A DNA stretch of 64,000 nt from positions 1 to 64,000 of the forward strand of contig NTMA01000019.1 of the NCBI GenBank assembly GCA_002917075.1, written 5' to 3'. The notes under the pieces are model-generated. The model was not told where the DNA came from. It was given only the letters and a program-made list of their open reading frames with translations, and did no database searches. Shown piece by piece: positions 31,301 through 42,511 of the stretch (within the stretch, counting starts at the first letter, position 1; each line of letters starts with the position of its first letter). The position numbers and the translations under genes were made by a program. Origin of the DNA: Hawksworthiomyces lignivorus. Its lineage: Eukaryota; Ascomycota; Sordariomycetes; Ophiostomatales; Ophiostomataceae.

Positions 31301-32777
31301 CTTCAATTGCTAAAGATATGACGACGTTGGATGTTTCGCTGTCGGCTTGCTAATAATTGAACTTAGATTGGTTGAGAGCTAGAGAGTTAGCTCAGAAATT
31401 GTAAGGTTCGGAAAGGATCCTAATTACTCCGCGTTTTACAGTGTTTGCTATTGCTTGAATGGCTGAAGACGTGCAAAAGCTTATGAGCTCAATGTCCACC
31501 GCCTTTCGATGATGATAAGGAGATAAGTGAATAAAAATAGAAATTTTTATCCTAGGTAGTTGACCGTATTCGCTGTAGGTCATGAAACAACGCCCTAGGC
31601 GCTATTCTATAGCGATTCGAGTATGAGTCGCTAAAAAACAGTTCTGGCTTTTTTGTGCGCAAGATAGACCCAACCATGATAATCCTACAAATCGCACAAA
31701 TATAGATTTTTTTTTAATTTTCTTCCTTTCCACATTGAAATTGATTGTTATTTTGTAATGTCCGGCTCGATAAAGCACTAGCCCTCTCCGCCCCATCTGC
31801 AGCCGCCTGGCGTTTTATCACCTACCCCTCCAATACTGCCATCCTCAGTCAACATAATTACCTTACAGCGAAGTAAAATTTGATAGTATGCTAAAGAGTT
31901 ATTTGAATATTAATGACACATTACTAGTTTTGAACGAATTTGTCAGCGTGGTGTCAACGTTAAGCATATACACTAAAGCCGAGGAGTATGTAATAAAATC
32001 GCAGGATTGTCATCGAGTTCCTTAGAAAAATAATTTATCAGTCGAGTACATTAGCTCAGAAAGTGAAGATAAACAAAAAAATAAGAAATTATGAACTCAC
32101 AACTTAATTGAACAGGTTTGACGGGCACTCGATCTTGGTTCCAGATCTACTCATCGTGTGAGACCGCAAAGATAACTTATTCAAAGCCATATTTCATAGT
32201 AATGCACAAAGCATCAGGCCACTAAGTTTAAATCCTAATGATTCGGAGGACTCATTAGCAAGCTTGCAGATTTTAATTTAGTCGTATCTTCATGACATCA
32301 TAAGCCAAGTGAGAATGGCTCTACAGGGCCTGTATCGCCGATTCTAAGCGTCAGTTTTAGTCGCCGAGGTATAGACAAAAACTCAGTAAACATGCGCTAC
32401 GCCATACCACCACTTTCAGCGGTGCAGCGTATACGGAATGCAAATAAGCGGGGCGTGGCACGAGTATTCCCTTGTGAAGCGCTCTAGACCACAAAATCAC
32501 GTACTGCTAAATCATACGACAGCCAGGGAAGGAATTTCCGGCATTTGAGAAGTTAAGATCAGGATATCAGGAGATTGATCGTAAAGGCCGTAGATACACT
32601 TTCATATGCTAGTTACCTAAAGACATAAAAGCAGGCTCCTACCTCTGTTTTAGTATTGCGTGTGATCTGGTAACAAAAAAAATACTTAAAAATTCACTCT
32701 ACGAAATATATCTGCTTGATTGTCACTGCCAAACGCAGGTTACAATAAAAAGAATACTATCGCTCAGTATAGTCTTC
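31301..32777. other. Gene-free interval between two head-to-head intronless genes
   Basis: No supported gene. This AT-rich stretch of nearly 1.5 kb is the divergent upstream region of the serine dehydratase (left) and oleate hydratase (right). Confidence 0.5.
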
Positions 32778-34547
32778 ATGAAGCCATACTATAGCCATGG
32801 GAACTACGAGGCTTTTGCAAAGCCATTGAAGCCAGAAGGTGTCGACAAGAAGAAAGTATGGATCATCGGCAGTGGCTTGGCCGGCTTGTCAGCGGCTGTC
32901 TTTCTTGTGCGGGACGCGCAGATGCCTGGTGAAAACATCACCATTATCGAAGAGAACCAGATCCCTGGTGGTGCTTTAGATGGCATCGATGAGCCTGAAA
33001 AGGGCTTCGTCATTCGCGGCGGGCGTGAAATGGAAGAGCATTTTGAATGTCTGTGGGATATGTTCCGCTCCATTCCATCGCTCGAGATGCCCGATGCTAG
33101 CGTATTGGACGAGTTCTACTGGCTGAACAAGAGAGATCCTAATTTCTCACTGCAGAGAGCCACCATTAATCAAGGAAATGATGCTGCCACAAATGGACTT
33201 TTCACGCTTAGCGACAAGGCACAAAAAGAAATACTGCACTTATTCCTTGTCTCACACGAGGAAGTTGAGAAGAAGCGTATCAATGAAATCTTTAGCGAAG
33301 ACTTTTTTAGCAGTAACTTTTGGCTCTACTGGCGCACCATGTTCGCCTTTCAGGAGTGGCACTCAGCTCTTGAGATGAAGCTCTACCTCCATCGCTTCAT
33401 CAACCATATCAGCGGCATGCCCGACTTCAGTACACTCCGATTCACCAAGTACAATCAGTATGAGTCCCTGGTGCTACCGCTTGAAAAGTATCTTCGGGAC
33501 CATAATGTCCGCTTCCAGTATAAAACCATCGTGGAAGACATCGACTTCGTCAAGGATCACGGCATTAGCAGGCGCGCCACATGCATACACTGGATCGAGG
33601 ATGGCAGAAAGGGCTCACTTAGCTTGGGTGACAATGACTATGTGTTCACCATATTAGGTTCGCTGACGGAGAATTCTAACCTGGGCGATCATCACACGCC
33701 GGCTCGTCTCCTCGAAGGCCCAGCACCGGCGTGGGATCTATGGCGCCGTATTGCGGCGAAGGACGCTGTCTTTGGCCACCCGGACGTTTTTGGTGGGAAT
33801 ATCCCCAAAACCAAGTGGGAGAGTGCGACTGTGACAACCTTGGACAGCCACATCCCGCCCTATATCGAAAAAATATGTAAGCGCGATCCATTTTCTGGTG
33901 GTGTCGTGACAGGCGGTATCGTCACGGCTCGTGACTCTGCTTGGCTGATGAGTTGGACCATCAACCGCCAGCCGCACTTCAAGAAGCAAAAAAAGGACCA
34001 GCTAGTCATATGGGTTTATGGACTTCTAGTGGAGGAGCCGGGAAACTATGTAACAAAGCCCATGCAGGACTGCACAGGCGAGGAGATTACTCAAGAGTGG
34101 CTCTATCACATAGGTGTCCCACCTAAGCATATTCCCAGGCTTGCTGCTGAATCGGCAAAGTGCGTGCCTGTTATGATGCCATATGTAACAGCATTTTTCA
34201 TGCCACGCGCCGCGGGAGACCGGCCTGACGTGGTACCTAAAGGGTCTGAGAATTTCGCCTTTCTGGGCCAGTTTGCCGAAACAGGTACGGCAGACACCAT
34301 TTTCACCACCGAGTACTCCGTGCGGACAGGAATGCAAGCTGTGTACGATATGATGAAAGTAGACCGTGGCATCCCCGAAGTTTTTGCGTCTACGTACGAT
34401 GTGCGAGCGCTTCTAGACGCGGCAATCGCCATGCGTGACTACAAAGAGCTAGCCAAGTGGATGCCGGAGAGACTCCGGACCTTCTTGATCAGCCGACTAG
34501 ATGGTACCGAAATCGGTGAAATGCTCCATAAACACCATCTTGTATAA
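32778..34547 (+). CDS. Oleate hydratase (myosin-cross-reactive-antigen family flavoprotein)
   Basis: An intronless 589-aa frame from the ATG at 32778, matching the 565-600 aa of bacterial and fungal members. The FAD-binding Rossmann site is VWIIGSGLAGLSAAVFLV. The family core has GGALDGIDEPEKGFVIRGGREMEEHFECLWD (shown here as two adjoining motifs, GGALDGIDEPEKGF and VIRGGREMEEHFECLWD), including the catalytic Glu after RGGRE. EWHSALEMKLYLHRFI and TKYNQYESLVLPL follow. The C-terminus has AETGTADTIFTTEYSVRTGM. The enzyme adds water across the cis-9 double bond of oleic or linoleic acid to give 10-hydroxy fatty acids, a route to fatty-acid detoxification or lactone precursors. It acts in the cytosol or at membranes. 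The family is mostly bacterial, so horizontal origin is plausible. No signal or anchor is seen. Confidence 0.93.
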   Translation: MKPYYSHGNYEAFAKPLKPEGVDKKKVWIIGSGLAGLSAAVFLVRDAQMPGENITIIEENQIPGGALDGIDEPEKGFVIRGGREMEEHFECLWDMFRSIPSLEMPDASVLDEFYWLNKRDPNFSLQRATINQGNDAATNGLFTLSDKAQKEILHLFLVSHEEVEKKRINEIFSEDFFSSNFWLYWRTMFAFQEWHSALEMKLYLHRFINHISGMPDFSTLRFTKYNQYESLVLPLEKYLRDHNVRFQYKTIVEDIDFVKDHGISRRATCIHWIEDGRKGSLSLGDNDYVFTILGSLTENSNLGDHHTPARLLEGPAPAWDLWRRIAAKDAVFGHPDVFGGNIPKTKWESATVTTLDSHIPPYIEKICKRDPFSGGVVTGGIVTARDSAWLMSWTINRQPHFKKQKKDQLVIWVYGLLVEEPGNYVTKPMQDCTGEEITQEWLYHIGVPPKHIPRLAAESAKCVPVMMPYVTAFFMPRAAGDRPDVVPKGSENFAFLGQFAETGTADTIFTTEYSVRTGMQAVYDMMKVDRGIPEVFASTYDVRALLDAAIAMRDYKELAKWMPERLRTFLISRLDGTEIGEMLHKHHLV

Positions 34548-36926
34548 GTCCGGTTAACAGCCTGCGAGAAATGTGAAGTACGGGAGGGGCATGACGCAAT
34601 TGTAGCCTATAAATATTGTCAGTCTCAAGGTACCTAGCCTACACTATTTAATCGAATATACCTTAAAGGCTGAAAAACTACTTAATATTTATACTCAATG
34701 ATTTCGACAAATGCATAATTATTACGTGCAGTTAACACACCCTTAAATAAAAACTACCATGTAAAAACAAAAGCGGACAAAAGATTGAACGTCAAAAATA
34801 TCTCATTAATGAAATAGACGTTACCCAGTGAAGTCATTTTCTCAGCAATAGTGATACGCAAACGCAATTTTTCTTTTTTTACAACCCCTCCCCTCCCCCC
34901 CCCCCGGGGGCCGACATGAATGATTAAACTACCATGAACGAACTGCGCGTTGACTTCTTGTCCTAACCTATGCCATCGTGCTCGCGTCTTCAAACCATCC
35001 TCTCTCAAGAATGGTACTGTCGATGAGATTAAATGCATCGCTGAGGCATAAGCAAAAGCCTTCTGGAGGTAAAAAATAAAGAGAACCAACAACCATATGT
35101 AAATATATATATGGATAATGTAGATGATCGGACGTGGAATGCTGTTTACTGAATAGAAAAATTTGATCATGTCGTAATGGACGTACACAACTTTGTAAAT
35201 TTCTCGCCTAAAAGTCTTAGTACAGATGACCTGGATAAAATTAAGACTTCTAAAGATTACACGACGCAAAATACTACACGCGGAGTATACAGTCCGGGTC
35301 CTAGATCAACCGTCTAATATATTAAAGATTAAGTTTCATCGTCTTTATTCAGCCAATCCTGGCTATGTGACGTTTAAGCTAACGGAACCCTCCCGGGGCA
35401 GAAACCGCTGTAGTACTAACTGAAGAATATAATGGATAGTTAGATAATTAGATTACAGTGATGTGTGTAATGTTGCTGGCTCGGTCCCGTAACAGATTTT
35501 TTTTTTTGCCTATATCACCAGGCAAGTAGCTAGCAATATACGCATCAGAAATAAATCAGTTCCAGCAATCAGCAGAGAACTAGATGTCCACGAAAACAGC
35601 TTCCTCTGTTCCATATATCCCACACAACAAATCTGCCAAGCAATTCCAAGATCAGCAGCCATTCCCCTCCCAAGCTCTACAGGATCTGGAGCTCGGGAAA
35701 CGATACATCCCGAAATTCCGCTGTGATCTCCACGAGCAAGCACCCTTCATGCTTTAACTGGCCAGCAGCTCTGGAATGTATTCCGTTACTGGGCTTCAGC
35801 GCGGGATCGCTCAGTCTCCACAGCCAGATTACAACAGACGACCACTTAATTGGCCACTGATATAGTTATATTCCTGTTTTTACACGACTTGGATTTGATT
35901 ACAATCAGAGTCCACTCTCTACGCAAAGCCACGGTCCATGTCATCGGTTTAGAGAACAATCTCGACCGGGAGTCCCCCGAGCTCTAGATTGAGACTGTGG
36001 TCTCTTTTAGAAGAATTCACAGATGCAACGTCAACGATGAAGTGGTCGAGTTGCACCTCGGTGTGGATGGGTGTTGCTCTGCGGGAACCTAAAGGTCTCC
36101 TTAAAACCCAAGCCCTCGGTATAGACGACTCATCCGTGTGTAGGTACATGACCGGATATGTGAACATAGTGATTTTTTAATAGGTAGCTGATAGATGTCG
36201 ATACGAGCGAATAGTTTGAAGAGAACAGCCGTAAATGAACAGTAGGCCCCCAGCAGACAACGCCATTCCCACGTCTTACGCCACAATCTGTGTTAGCATC
36301 ATTGACGCAAAGATGAGTACAATGAGCGCGTAAGTCTCTTAGATGCACTGCAAGGCGGCGTCTTTACAGTTCGGCATCTGGAATCAGCCGTCAAGCTACA
36401 GAGCAACTCTTTTGACCGGCGAAATATCAAATTAGACCCAACATTGCCCATTGCTACATGCCCCAATAACACTCCGCTAAACTAACAATACAGCAGATAA
36501 ATTGTGCCCGCGATATAAAAGGAGCTGTTGGTTTCGGTTTTCGTTTTGGCTGATGAGTTTACATAGAGCTAGCGGGGCATCAAGATAAGGCGATACTGTT
36601 CGGTATGGTATACTCAGTTGGTCAAGGATAGGTACGCGTGACTATCTGCCACGGTCCTTTGAGAGTTATCGGTGTAAGAATTGGTACAGAGTACATATCT
36701 AAGGAGTATAAAAAAACCCCATATCGACAATCCAGAAAGAAAATCTCGAAGTTTACACAATCAAGAATCTGAACATATCTTCCACAACGAGCAAATTCAT
36801 TTTGCAAGTGCACTACCTTCCGATGCCTTACATAGACACACCGCAAGACGCTTTGAAGAAACTTTACGGATATACCTACTAACAACATCAAGCAACAGCG
36901 CCAGTGTTCAATACCATCCATACAAC
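34548..36926. other. Long gene-free interval containing a LINE 3'-end relic
   Basis: No supported gene over 2.4 kb. A C-run (about 34892-34905), an AT-rich stretch near 35090-35115 and the LINE relic at 35331-35425 are present. TATAAAA at 36514-36520 and TATAAAAAA at 36707-36715 lie upstream of the secreted-peptide gene. Confidence 0.5.
35331..35425 (-). mobile_element. Diverged 3'-end fragment of the LINE family
   Basis: On the minus strand the segment matches the terminal part of the LINE at 60774-62609: GGTTTCTGCCCC then a GGGTTCC-like block, then GGATTGGCT and AATAAAgACGATgAAAC. Identity is about three quarters by eye. Only the last 95 or so bases are present, as expected of heavily 5'-truncated insertions. 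Confidence 0.6.
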
Positions 36927-37195
36927 ATGCGTTTCTCAATTTTCGCGGTCATTACTAGTATCGCACTTTGGCATGGTGGCCTGGCTGCGCCAGTTGGTAA
37001 GTTCGTCAGACCTTGAGAAACAGTTCAGCTTAGCACTAATTCGTGCATTCTGCAGCCATTCCTACAACCAATATGCAAACCACGCCCTCTACGCCGACTG
37101 CGAACGAGCCGACACCAACAGAAAGCAAAAACGCACAGGGCCCTGGATGTAATGGTACTACGGGTGGCGGCTGTGACGCGAATAGGACTACTTAG
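36927..37195 (+). CDS. Small secreted Thr/Pro-rich peptide (69 aa), two exons
   Basis: Exon 1 (36927-36996) and exon 2 (37056-37195) flank a 59-bp intron with GTAAGT, CACTAAT and CTGCAG, all near-consensus. The product starts MRFSIFAVITSIALWHGG and is followed by LAAPVAIPTT, a textbook signal peptide and cleavage site. The mature part is about 45 residues, Thr/Pro/Asn-rich (TPSTPTANEPTPTESK) and ends with a Gly-rich loop between two cysteines (GCNGTTGGGCDANRTT). That pair could form one disulfide, and two N-x-T sequons suggest glycosylation. I do not recognise the family. It resembles small cell-wall or effector-like peptides in size and composition only. TATA-like boxes lie about 220 and 410 bp upstream. 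Confidence 0.65.
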
Positions 37196-37508
37196 TTAAA
37201 TCTACCATTCCGAATATCAGATTTCTTGCACAAGATAAATCATTGGACTGAGTTAGCAGGAATATTATTAGAAAGCTTGCTATATAGTATGTGAAGCATG
37301 ACTTTATTGCTGGAGCTTCCGCTTTGACAACGAGTAGCAACACTACTGCAGTGCAAATCCTGTAGCTCCCCGTGCCCCTAGACCGCTAAGAGTGGTAAAG
37401 AGTCCGAGCAGTACAACGAATAACGCCTCAACGGCGCTGTGTACCACAGAAAACATATGACTAATCAAGGGGCCGTAGCACGAGTACGTATCTTGTGAGA
37501 TCGATTAA
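37196..37508. other. Short gene-free interval
   Basis: No firm gene. The minus strand has a 37-codon frame from about 37456 with a hydrophobic, signal-like start, too short and unsupported to call. Confidence 0.4.
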
Positions 37509-38008
37509 AATTTTTATTATGGTGCAAGGATCGATCGACCAGGGCCTCCTCACTGTGCTTACGCTCCCGTCCAGAGTGCAACTATTATAAATTATACAAC
37601 ACAGTTCTTCAATGATATATATCCTGATATTGAAGAGCTAACGCAAAATGGCGTTGACACAGTACATGACTTTAGTATTCGATACCACTATGCTGATTAT
37701 TATAAGACACGCGTGCCTGCTGCTTCTAGCTTTTTCCCTATTTCAGAGCTTAAGCTAGAGAATAGTACAATTACAATTTTCTTCTTAACATCAGGTCGTA
37801 TTTTATTTACAAGTCCGTCCAACGATGATTGGTACGGTGAAACAACGAACACTGCAGAGGTACACAAGCTCAAGTTTAGTGCCTGGGGTAATGCGACTTG
37901 TTATCGGCAAAACGAGCCAGGAACGCCACTGGCATGCCGAGAACAAGAGCAATACTGTTATATTGGCGTAGTAGGACGAAAATGCACTCCGCTTCAAAGC
38001 CACGGAGA
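37509..38008 (+). pseudogene. C-terminal fragment of an uncharacterised fungal protein, cut by a TIR element
   Basis: A continuous frame of about 166 codons runs from 37509 without a start and stops being homologous at the left edge of the TIR element at 38009. Its composition is protein-like: TTQFFNDIYPDIEELTQN, then EVHKLKFSAWGNATCYRQ and a Cys-rich end ACREQEQYCY...KCTPL. That ending resembles the conserved Cys motif of large fungal membrane-associated hypothetical proteins often found near telomeres and clusters, but I cannot name the family. The frame after the element (38289 on: LSNPQYQLYADICL) could be the continuation. No 5' exon was found upstream. Confidence 0.5.
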
Positions 38009-38288
38009 TGTAAGGGGTCTGCTGGCGATGGGCACAGGAGAGCCCTGAGGCAATAGGATACGCCTGGAATAACGAAAGACTAAAGATACAGAAGAAAGAA
38101 GGCTCTCCTTCGACTCCCAGGAGCTTCGCTCCTGGTTTGAAATAGGGGCATCAGGGGCAAGTGGGCCGGTGGGCTGGTAGGTCGTCCAGGCGACCGACTG
38201 CCCTCCCCGGTCTTCCCGCTGGGTCCGTCAGTTTGATCTCTGGCCCTGGGCTCGCCCTGAGTCGCCCTCGGGGCCCTGGCCCATTACA
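38009..38288 (-). mobile_element. Non-autonomous TIR element (MITE-like), copy 2, inverted
   Basis: This is the 280-bp inverted homologue of 7790-8073. It runs TGTAAGGGG to CCCATTACA on the plus strand with the same internal hairpin (CAGGAGCTTCGCTCCTG) and GGGCCGGTGGGC segment. It sits directly against the Cys-rich end of the gene fragment at 37509-38008. The last residues of the open frame (VRGLLAMGTGEP) are encoded by the element itself. No clear target duplication is visible. Confidence 0.75.
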
Positions 38289-39295
38289 GTATTTGAGCAA
38301 TCCCCAATATCAACTGTATGCGGATATATGCCTATATTTTAGTTCAACAAGAACCTCATGTCTCTGTTGAATGGATTACTTATGTATCTAGTAGAAGGCA
38401 AGATTCAAGGACTTTCACCCTAATATTTGCGTGTTTTGAGAGAGGGCGATATTATACTCCGCGTTGAAGAACCGTGCCTATAATGCACCAACTAGATATT
38501 GCTGTTGAAGGACCCGTCATCTGTGCTCGGAATTAAAGAACTAATAAAGAGAAATTGACCTATAAAAATCTAAATTTAGAAAGCTCCGTATACGATTTTG
38601 AGAAGCAATCATCTAACCACACCAGTAAGTTTTAGTTTTTGGTTTCTCTGCTTCCCGCCAAACATAACTGCAAATACCTACACGTTGAAACTGTAAATTC
38701 AAAGTCACAGTCCTAGGAAAGATGTAATTTTCAACTCCAGAGAATAAATTTCCCCTAGATCGTACGCTGACCCAACGGCCATCTTTTTAAGCCATTCTAT
38801 GTTTCTTAGCCAACATACGATGCACCATGGAGACAAGAATCAGCCCATATCAGCTAAACGAAACTCGCATCATATTCGACGAACCAAGTCGGCGAGCAAA
38901 TGAACATACAAAAGTTTTTTTTTTTTTTTTTAGCTACGGTTGTCGGTGAAGTAAACCGCGTTACCATGTTTATATGCAAGAGTTTCAGCGATTGTGGTAG
39001 GTCCAGTATCCGTCAGTTCGAGATGAAGCAGTGTTAATCTTGACGAAAGCTGTAATCATGGTGAAGAAACATCTTGCTAGGATCAAAAAAAGCCCGTCGG
39101 AATAGAAACAATAGTTGTTAACTTCTGAGCACACTATCTACCAAAGTAACTTGAGAGCTTCCGTTTTTTTTATTCTTTATTTGCATTTTTATTAATATTT
39201 TCTTCAATAAAATCTGAAACACTAATTCAATAACACGACACGGTGTATTAAAATACCTATGCGTGCAAGTACCTGATATATACATATTGTAAAGT
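38289..39295. other. Gene-free AT-rich interval
   Basis: No supported gene, apart from a possible 26-codon continuation of the interrupted frame at its left edge. A poly-T run lies near 38915-38931. Confidence 0.5.
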
Positions 39296-40270
39296 TTAAC
39301 TCTTCTCGAGTATTGAAATACTTGAGATTGCATTAAGTCTGCAAATCAATGCTTCCTGAGTAGGTTTAGACTTTGGTAACATCAAATCATATCCGTGTGG
39401 CAACCCCGAGAAAACATGTAACTGGGTGCTAATACTTGCATGCCAAAATTTGCTCGCATAGACCAGGATTTCTTCTCGGAATAGGTCCAGCTCACCAACC
39501 TCTAAGTATACTGGTGGTAGACCAGTAGCATCTATCAACCGAGATGGTGCGGCTGTTGCGGGAACAGCGTCTGTACCGCGTTGGCTCGGTCCCAAATATG
39601 CATTCCACCCCGTTTCATTATCTGTATGTGTCCAGGTAAGATATGGGGCGATAGCCTCGTCGGCTTTGACGGAATGATCGCTAAGCATGGGATAAACAAG
39701 TAATTGCTTTGAAATAGATGGGCCGTTCTTCTCCCGAGCGTAGATGCACACAGCTGCTGCTAGGTTTCCACCTGCTGATTCACCCATGGTGGCGATGCAG
39801 CGAGTATCCACGCCTAGTTCTAGAGCATGCTGATGCAACCAAACGAGACCGGCGTATGTATCTTCAAGTGCCTTTGGATACCGGACCTCAGGCGACAAGC
39901 GATACTCCACAGACAGAAATGGAATACCAGTCTTGGAGACATAGTAATGTAAAATATTATCAAAATCGTCTACTTTACCAATCACCATACCACCAGAGTG
40001 TATATAGAGAATAGCAGGTCCGAGATCAGATAAGCATTTGGATTTTGAGTACCATCGAAGCAATACTCTATGACCGTCTGCAGATATGGTATGAAAGTCT
40101 TTTTGCGTTACAGATAAGTCTTTTTTGGGATAACCGGCTTCGTAGAGATGCTTGAGATTTGACCCGAGACCATCTCGGTGTGCTTGTACATCTCCGAGGA
40201 CTGGTCTTGGGCCATTTTTCTTCATCATCTCCAGCACAGTTGCGACTTCGTTATCGCGCTTAAAAGGCAT
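39296..40270 (-). CDS. Alpha/beta hydrolase, hormone-sensitive-lipase (HSL) type esterase
   Basis: A single exon of 324 aa from the ATG at 40270. The oxyanion-hole motif is YIHSGGMVIG, an HGGG variant with Ser in the second position. The nucleophile is in TMGESAGGNLAAA, the acid near VYLEVGELDLFREE and the His in SGLPHGYDLM. The family hydrolyses carboxylic esters and lactones of small, hydrophobic acyl or alicyclic substrates. No signal peptide or anchor is seen, so it is probably cytosolic. It stands at the left edge of the second metabolic cluster with SDR, PRISE and Baeyer-Villiger enzymes. I infer that it could open the ester or lactone made by the monooxygenase at 55638. Length and motifs are complete. 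Confidence 0.9.
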   Translation of the reverse strand: MPFKRDNEVATVLEMMKKNGPRPVLGDVQAHRDGLGSNLKHLYEAGYPKKDLSVTQKDFHTISADGHRVLLRWYSKSKCLSDLGPAILYIHSGGMVIGKVDDFDNILHYYVSKTGIPFLSVEYRLSPEVRYPKALEDTYAGLVWLHQHALELGVDTRCIATMGESAGGNLAAAVCIYAREKNGPSISKQLLVYPMLSDHSVKADEAIAPYLTWTHTDNETGWNAYLGPSQRGTDAVPATAAPSRLIDATGLPPVYLEVGELDLFREEILVYASKFWHASISTQLHVFSGLPHGYDLMLPKSKPTQEALICRLNAISSISILEKS

Positions 40271-41203
40271 TGCGAGGTAATATAGGTATAAAGCTGTAAA
40301 TTAACAGTTACAATGGATGCATTTACGTCTGTAGGAATTTTGCTCTCACAAATCTCCATTTAAAGATGGTGACAAAACTATTTAAGATAACCATGTTCAA
40401 AAACGAATATCGGTGAACGAACACCGTAGGAACTATAATAGGGGGTCCTACATAATTGGTGGGTTGAACAAGGTCAGGTAATGCTATAGAGACGCTGTTA
40501 CTTGCCATCATACCGATTCAGGTAGCACTCCTTTGACTAAACATCAGCAGTCGATTATTTCTACATCACTATTTTAATAATTTAATTTATTATCGCTATG
40601 GAGACTGTCTCATGTAACTTTCCAATATAATGCCATAGTTATTGAACAGAAGGTAATCCACGTCTAATTTCAATAGTTAGTCATTTCCACGGCAGCAATG
40701 GTAACATGATTAGCTTGGTAAAGGAACTTGAGCGGAGGCCGATCACCGGGGCTGTAACATTTGCTTACGAGGTACTGTCTCAACCCTTAGCCCATAGGTA
40801 CCAAAATAAAATAAAATAAAATATTTTTTTTTAAAAAAAAAAAAAAAAACACAATAATTGGCCAAAAAAAACTTCTCTAAATGACCTAGAGGAACAAAAA
40901 CTATGTACAATAATTAAATAAATTGTTACGTATTTAACTAATGTAGCCCTATTTTACCGCTCAAAAAGTTAAAGCTTAGAGAGCGATGAAACCACGCGCA
41001 CATAGTTGAATAGAGACCATTATACTGACAGCTAGTTCAATTCATTATCGCAAGGAAGCACGCCAAGGGTCGTCTGAGGAGTAAAGATTAGTAAACTGCT
41101 ATCATAAAGTTCAAATTGTTTTACCATCCCACGACTATCAAACTAACTAATGTCTCGGACCAGGAGATGTGCATTATGTCCATAGAAAGCAACAGGTTCT
41201 CCA
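40271..41203. other. Gene-free AT-rich interval
   Basis: No supported gene. A composite tract of ATAAA repeats, poly-T and poly-A occupies about 40801-40850. The left end is the esterase promoter. Confidence 0.5.
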
Positions 41204-42018
41204 TCATTGTTTAATATCACCATATACAGCAACATTCTCAAATCCACGAATGTTAATCTGTAATGCATTTCCAAACACTCGCCTCGTGTTCTCGCTAGCA
41301 TCGGCCTCTCTCAGCTCTGGCCCATCTAGATCATTTAGATGGTCCCACTCGTGCACCGCCATGAATTGGGGGGCCCCCTGTGCAGCTTTAGTATTAGCGG
41401 CAACAAATTCATATCGTTGTGAGCGTCGGTAACCGGGAACACGGCTGAGCATATACAGGTGCTCTCCAGAGTAGAAGGTGTTGTAATCATATGCGTCGGC
41501 AGGCTGAACTTGGACGTTGAGGACAAATGGAGAGCGATCTTCAATATAAAATAATCGTCGGTTACACATGCTTTTCTCTAATTTTCAGCACAAGAGTAAG
41601 ATAGAGACTCACAGTGTCCAATTCCATTAGGATCATAGTCTTCAATTAATTTGTAGAGTCTGACATCCGCAGTAGTGGCGTGTATGCCACTGCTAGGTGG
41701 ACAAACCAGCTGGAAAATCTCCTCGGTGTTGTTAATAGACTCTAATTGTGCCATAACTAGCACTACCTTGTCATCTGGAGGCTCGAGGTCGATGTTTTGC
41801 GACAATTTCATTTCATGCAGGTCGGTTTCTTTGCCATCAACTGGCGTCTTTGTTTTAAGCTCGAAAGTATTATACGCATGATAGAGACTAGCCCGCGTCG
41901 ATTCAATCTTGGTCAGAGCTTTTGGAAAACCTTGTGATTTGTACCAGTCGATCCAGCTTGTGACAGCTTCATCTCTTGGTCTCGCAACAATACGCAGAAG
42001 ATATGCGGATGTAGCCAT
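41204..42018 (-). CDS. EthD-like double ferredoxin-fold (dimeric alpha/beta barrel) protein
   Basis: Two exons (41613-42018 and 41204-41538) flank a 74-bp GTGAGT...AAG intron and give 246 aa. The first half starts MATSAYLLRIVARPRDEAVT with DWYKSQGFPKALT. The second half repeats the plan with VLNVQVQPADAYDYNTFYSG, EHLYMLSRVPGYRRSQRYEF and a C-terminal HEWDHLNDLDG. The W/F-Y-x-x-EHL-pmls-vPGy pattern is the EthD signature. Such proteins occur in polyketide, ether-degradation and aromatic pathways as small cyclases, isomerases or decarboxylases. The duplicated fold on one chain could make an internal dimer. It sits between the esterase and the PRISE reductase, suggesting a role in the same pathway. 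The exact reaction is not known. Confidence 0.75.
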
Positions 42019-42511
42019 CTCTGAAACAAAGAAATAAATTCTGGCTTACAGACGCAAAGAGGAGCTGGCAGAAAGAAATAATGAAGGTAAAGATTAAATA
42101 ACTTTGCTAATATTGCCACAACTAGATGCTAATGATTCGGTTCACCCATCGCTTTTAGCGTCTTGGCAAGTTCGGTCTTAAGTATAGAGAAGGCAGTGCA
42201 TGCAATAACACCGCCACCAAACCATGTTTGAGACGACCTCGCCCACTACCATTAGCTCCAGGATGTTCATTTGCAAGCATAATGAGATGACCCCGGAATT
42301 CGTTCACCGTTCCAAGGTGCGTTTTAGAGATGTACGCAAGTGCGCCATACCGAAGATAAATTTTGAAACTAAGTATATCACTACCACGTTGCGGACAACA
42401 TCAGCTTATATATTATGTGAATTCTCAGTCTTTGGTTCGACTTGTTACCCTAATTCATTTTAAGTTTGGCAGCACGCGCTTTCTCTAAGATTTAGTTTAT
42501 TTTCAATTGAA
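42019..42511. promoter_or_regulatory. Divergent intergenic region between the EthD-like and PRISE genes
   Basis: The two genes are transcribed away from each other across 493 bp, so this is a shared upstream region. I see no gene here. No strong palindromic CGG pair was found by eye. Confidence 0.4.

Noticed and set aside
34892..34911. C-run as a G-quadruplex or telomere relic
   Set aside because: A single homopolymer-like run without spaced G tracts or CCCTAA units.
37346..37456. 37-codon minus-strand frame with a signal-like hydrophobic start
   Set aside because: Too short, with no splice extension or promoter signal.
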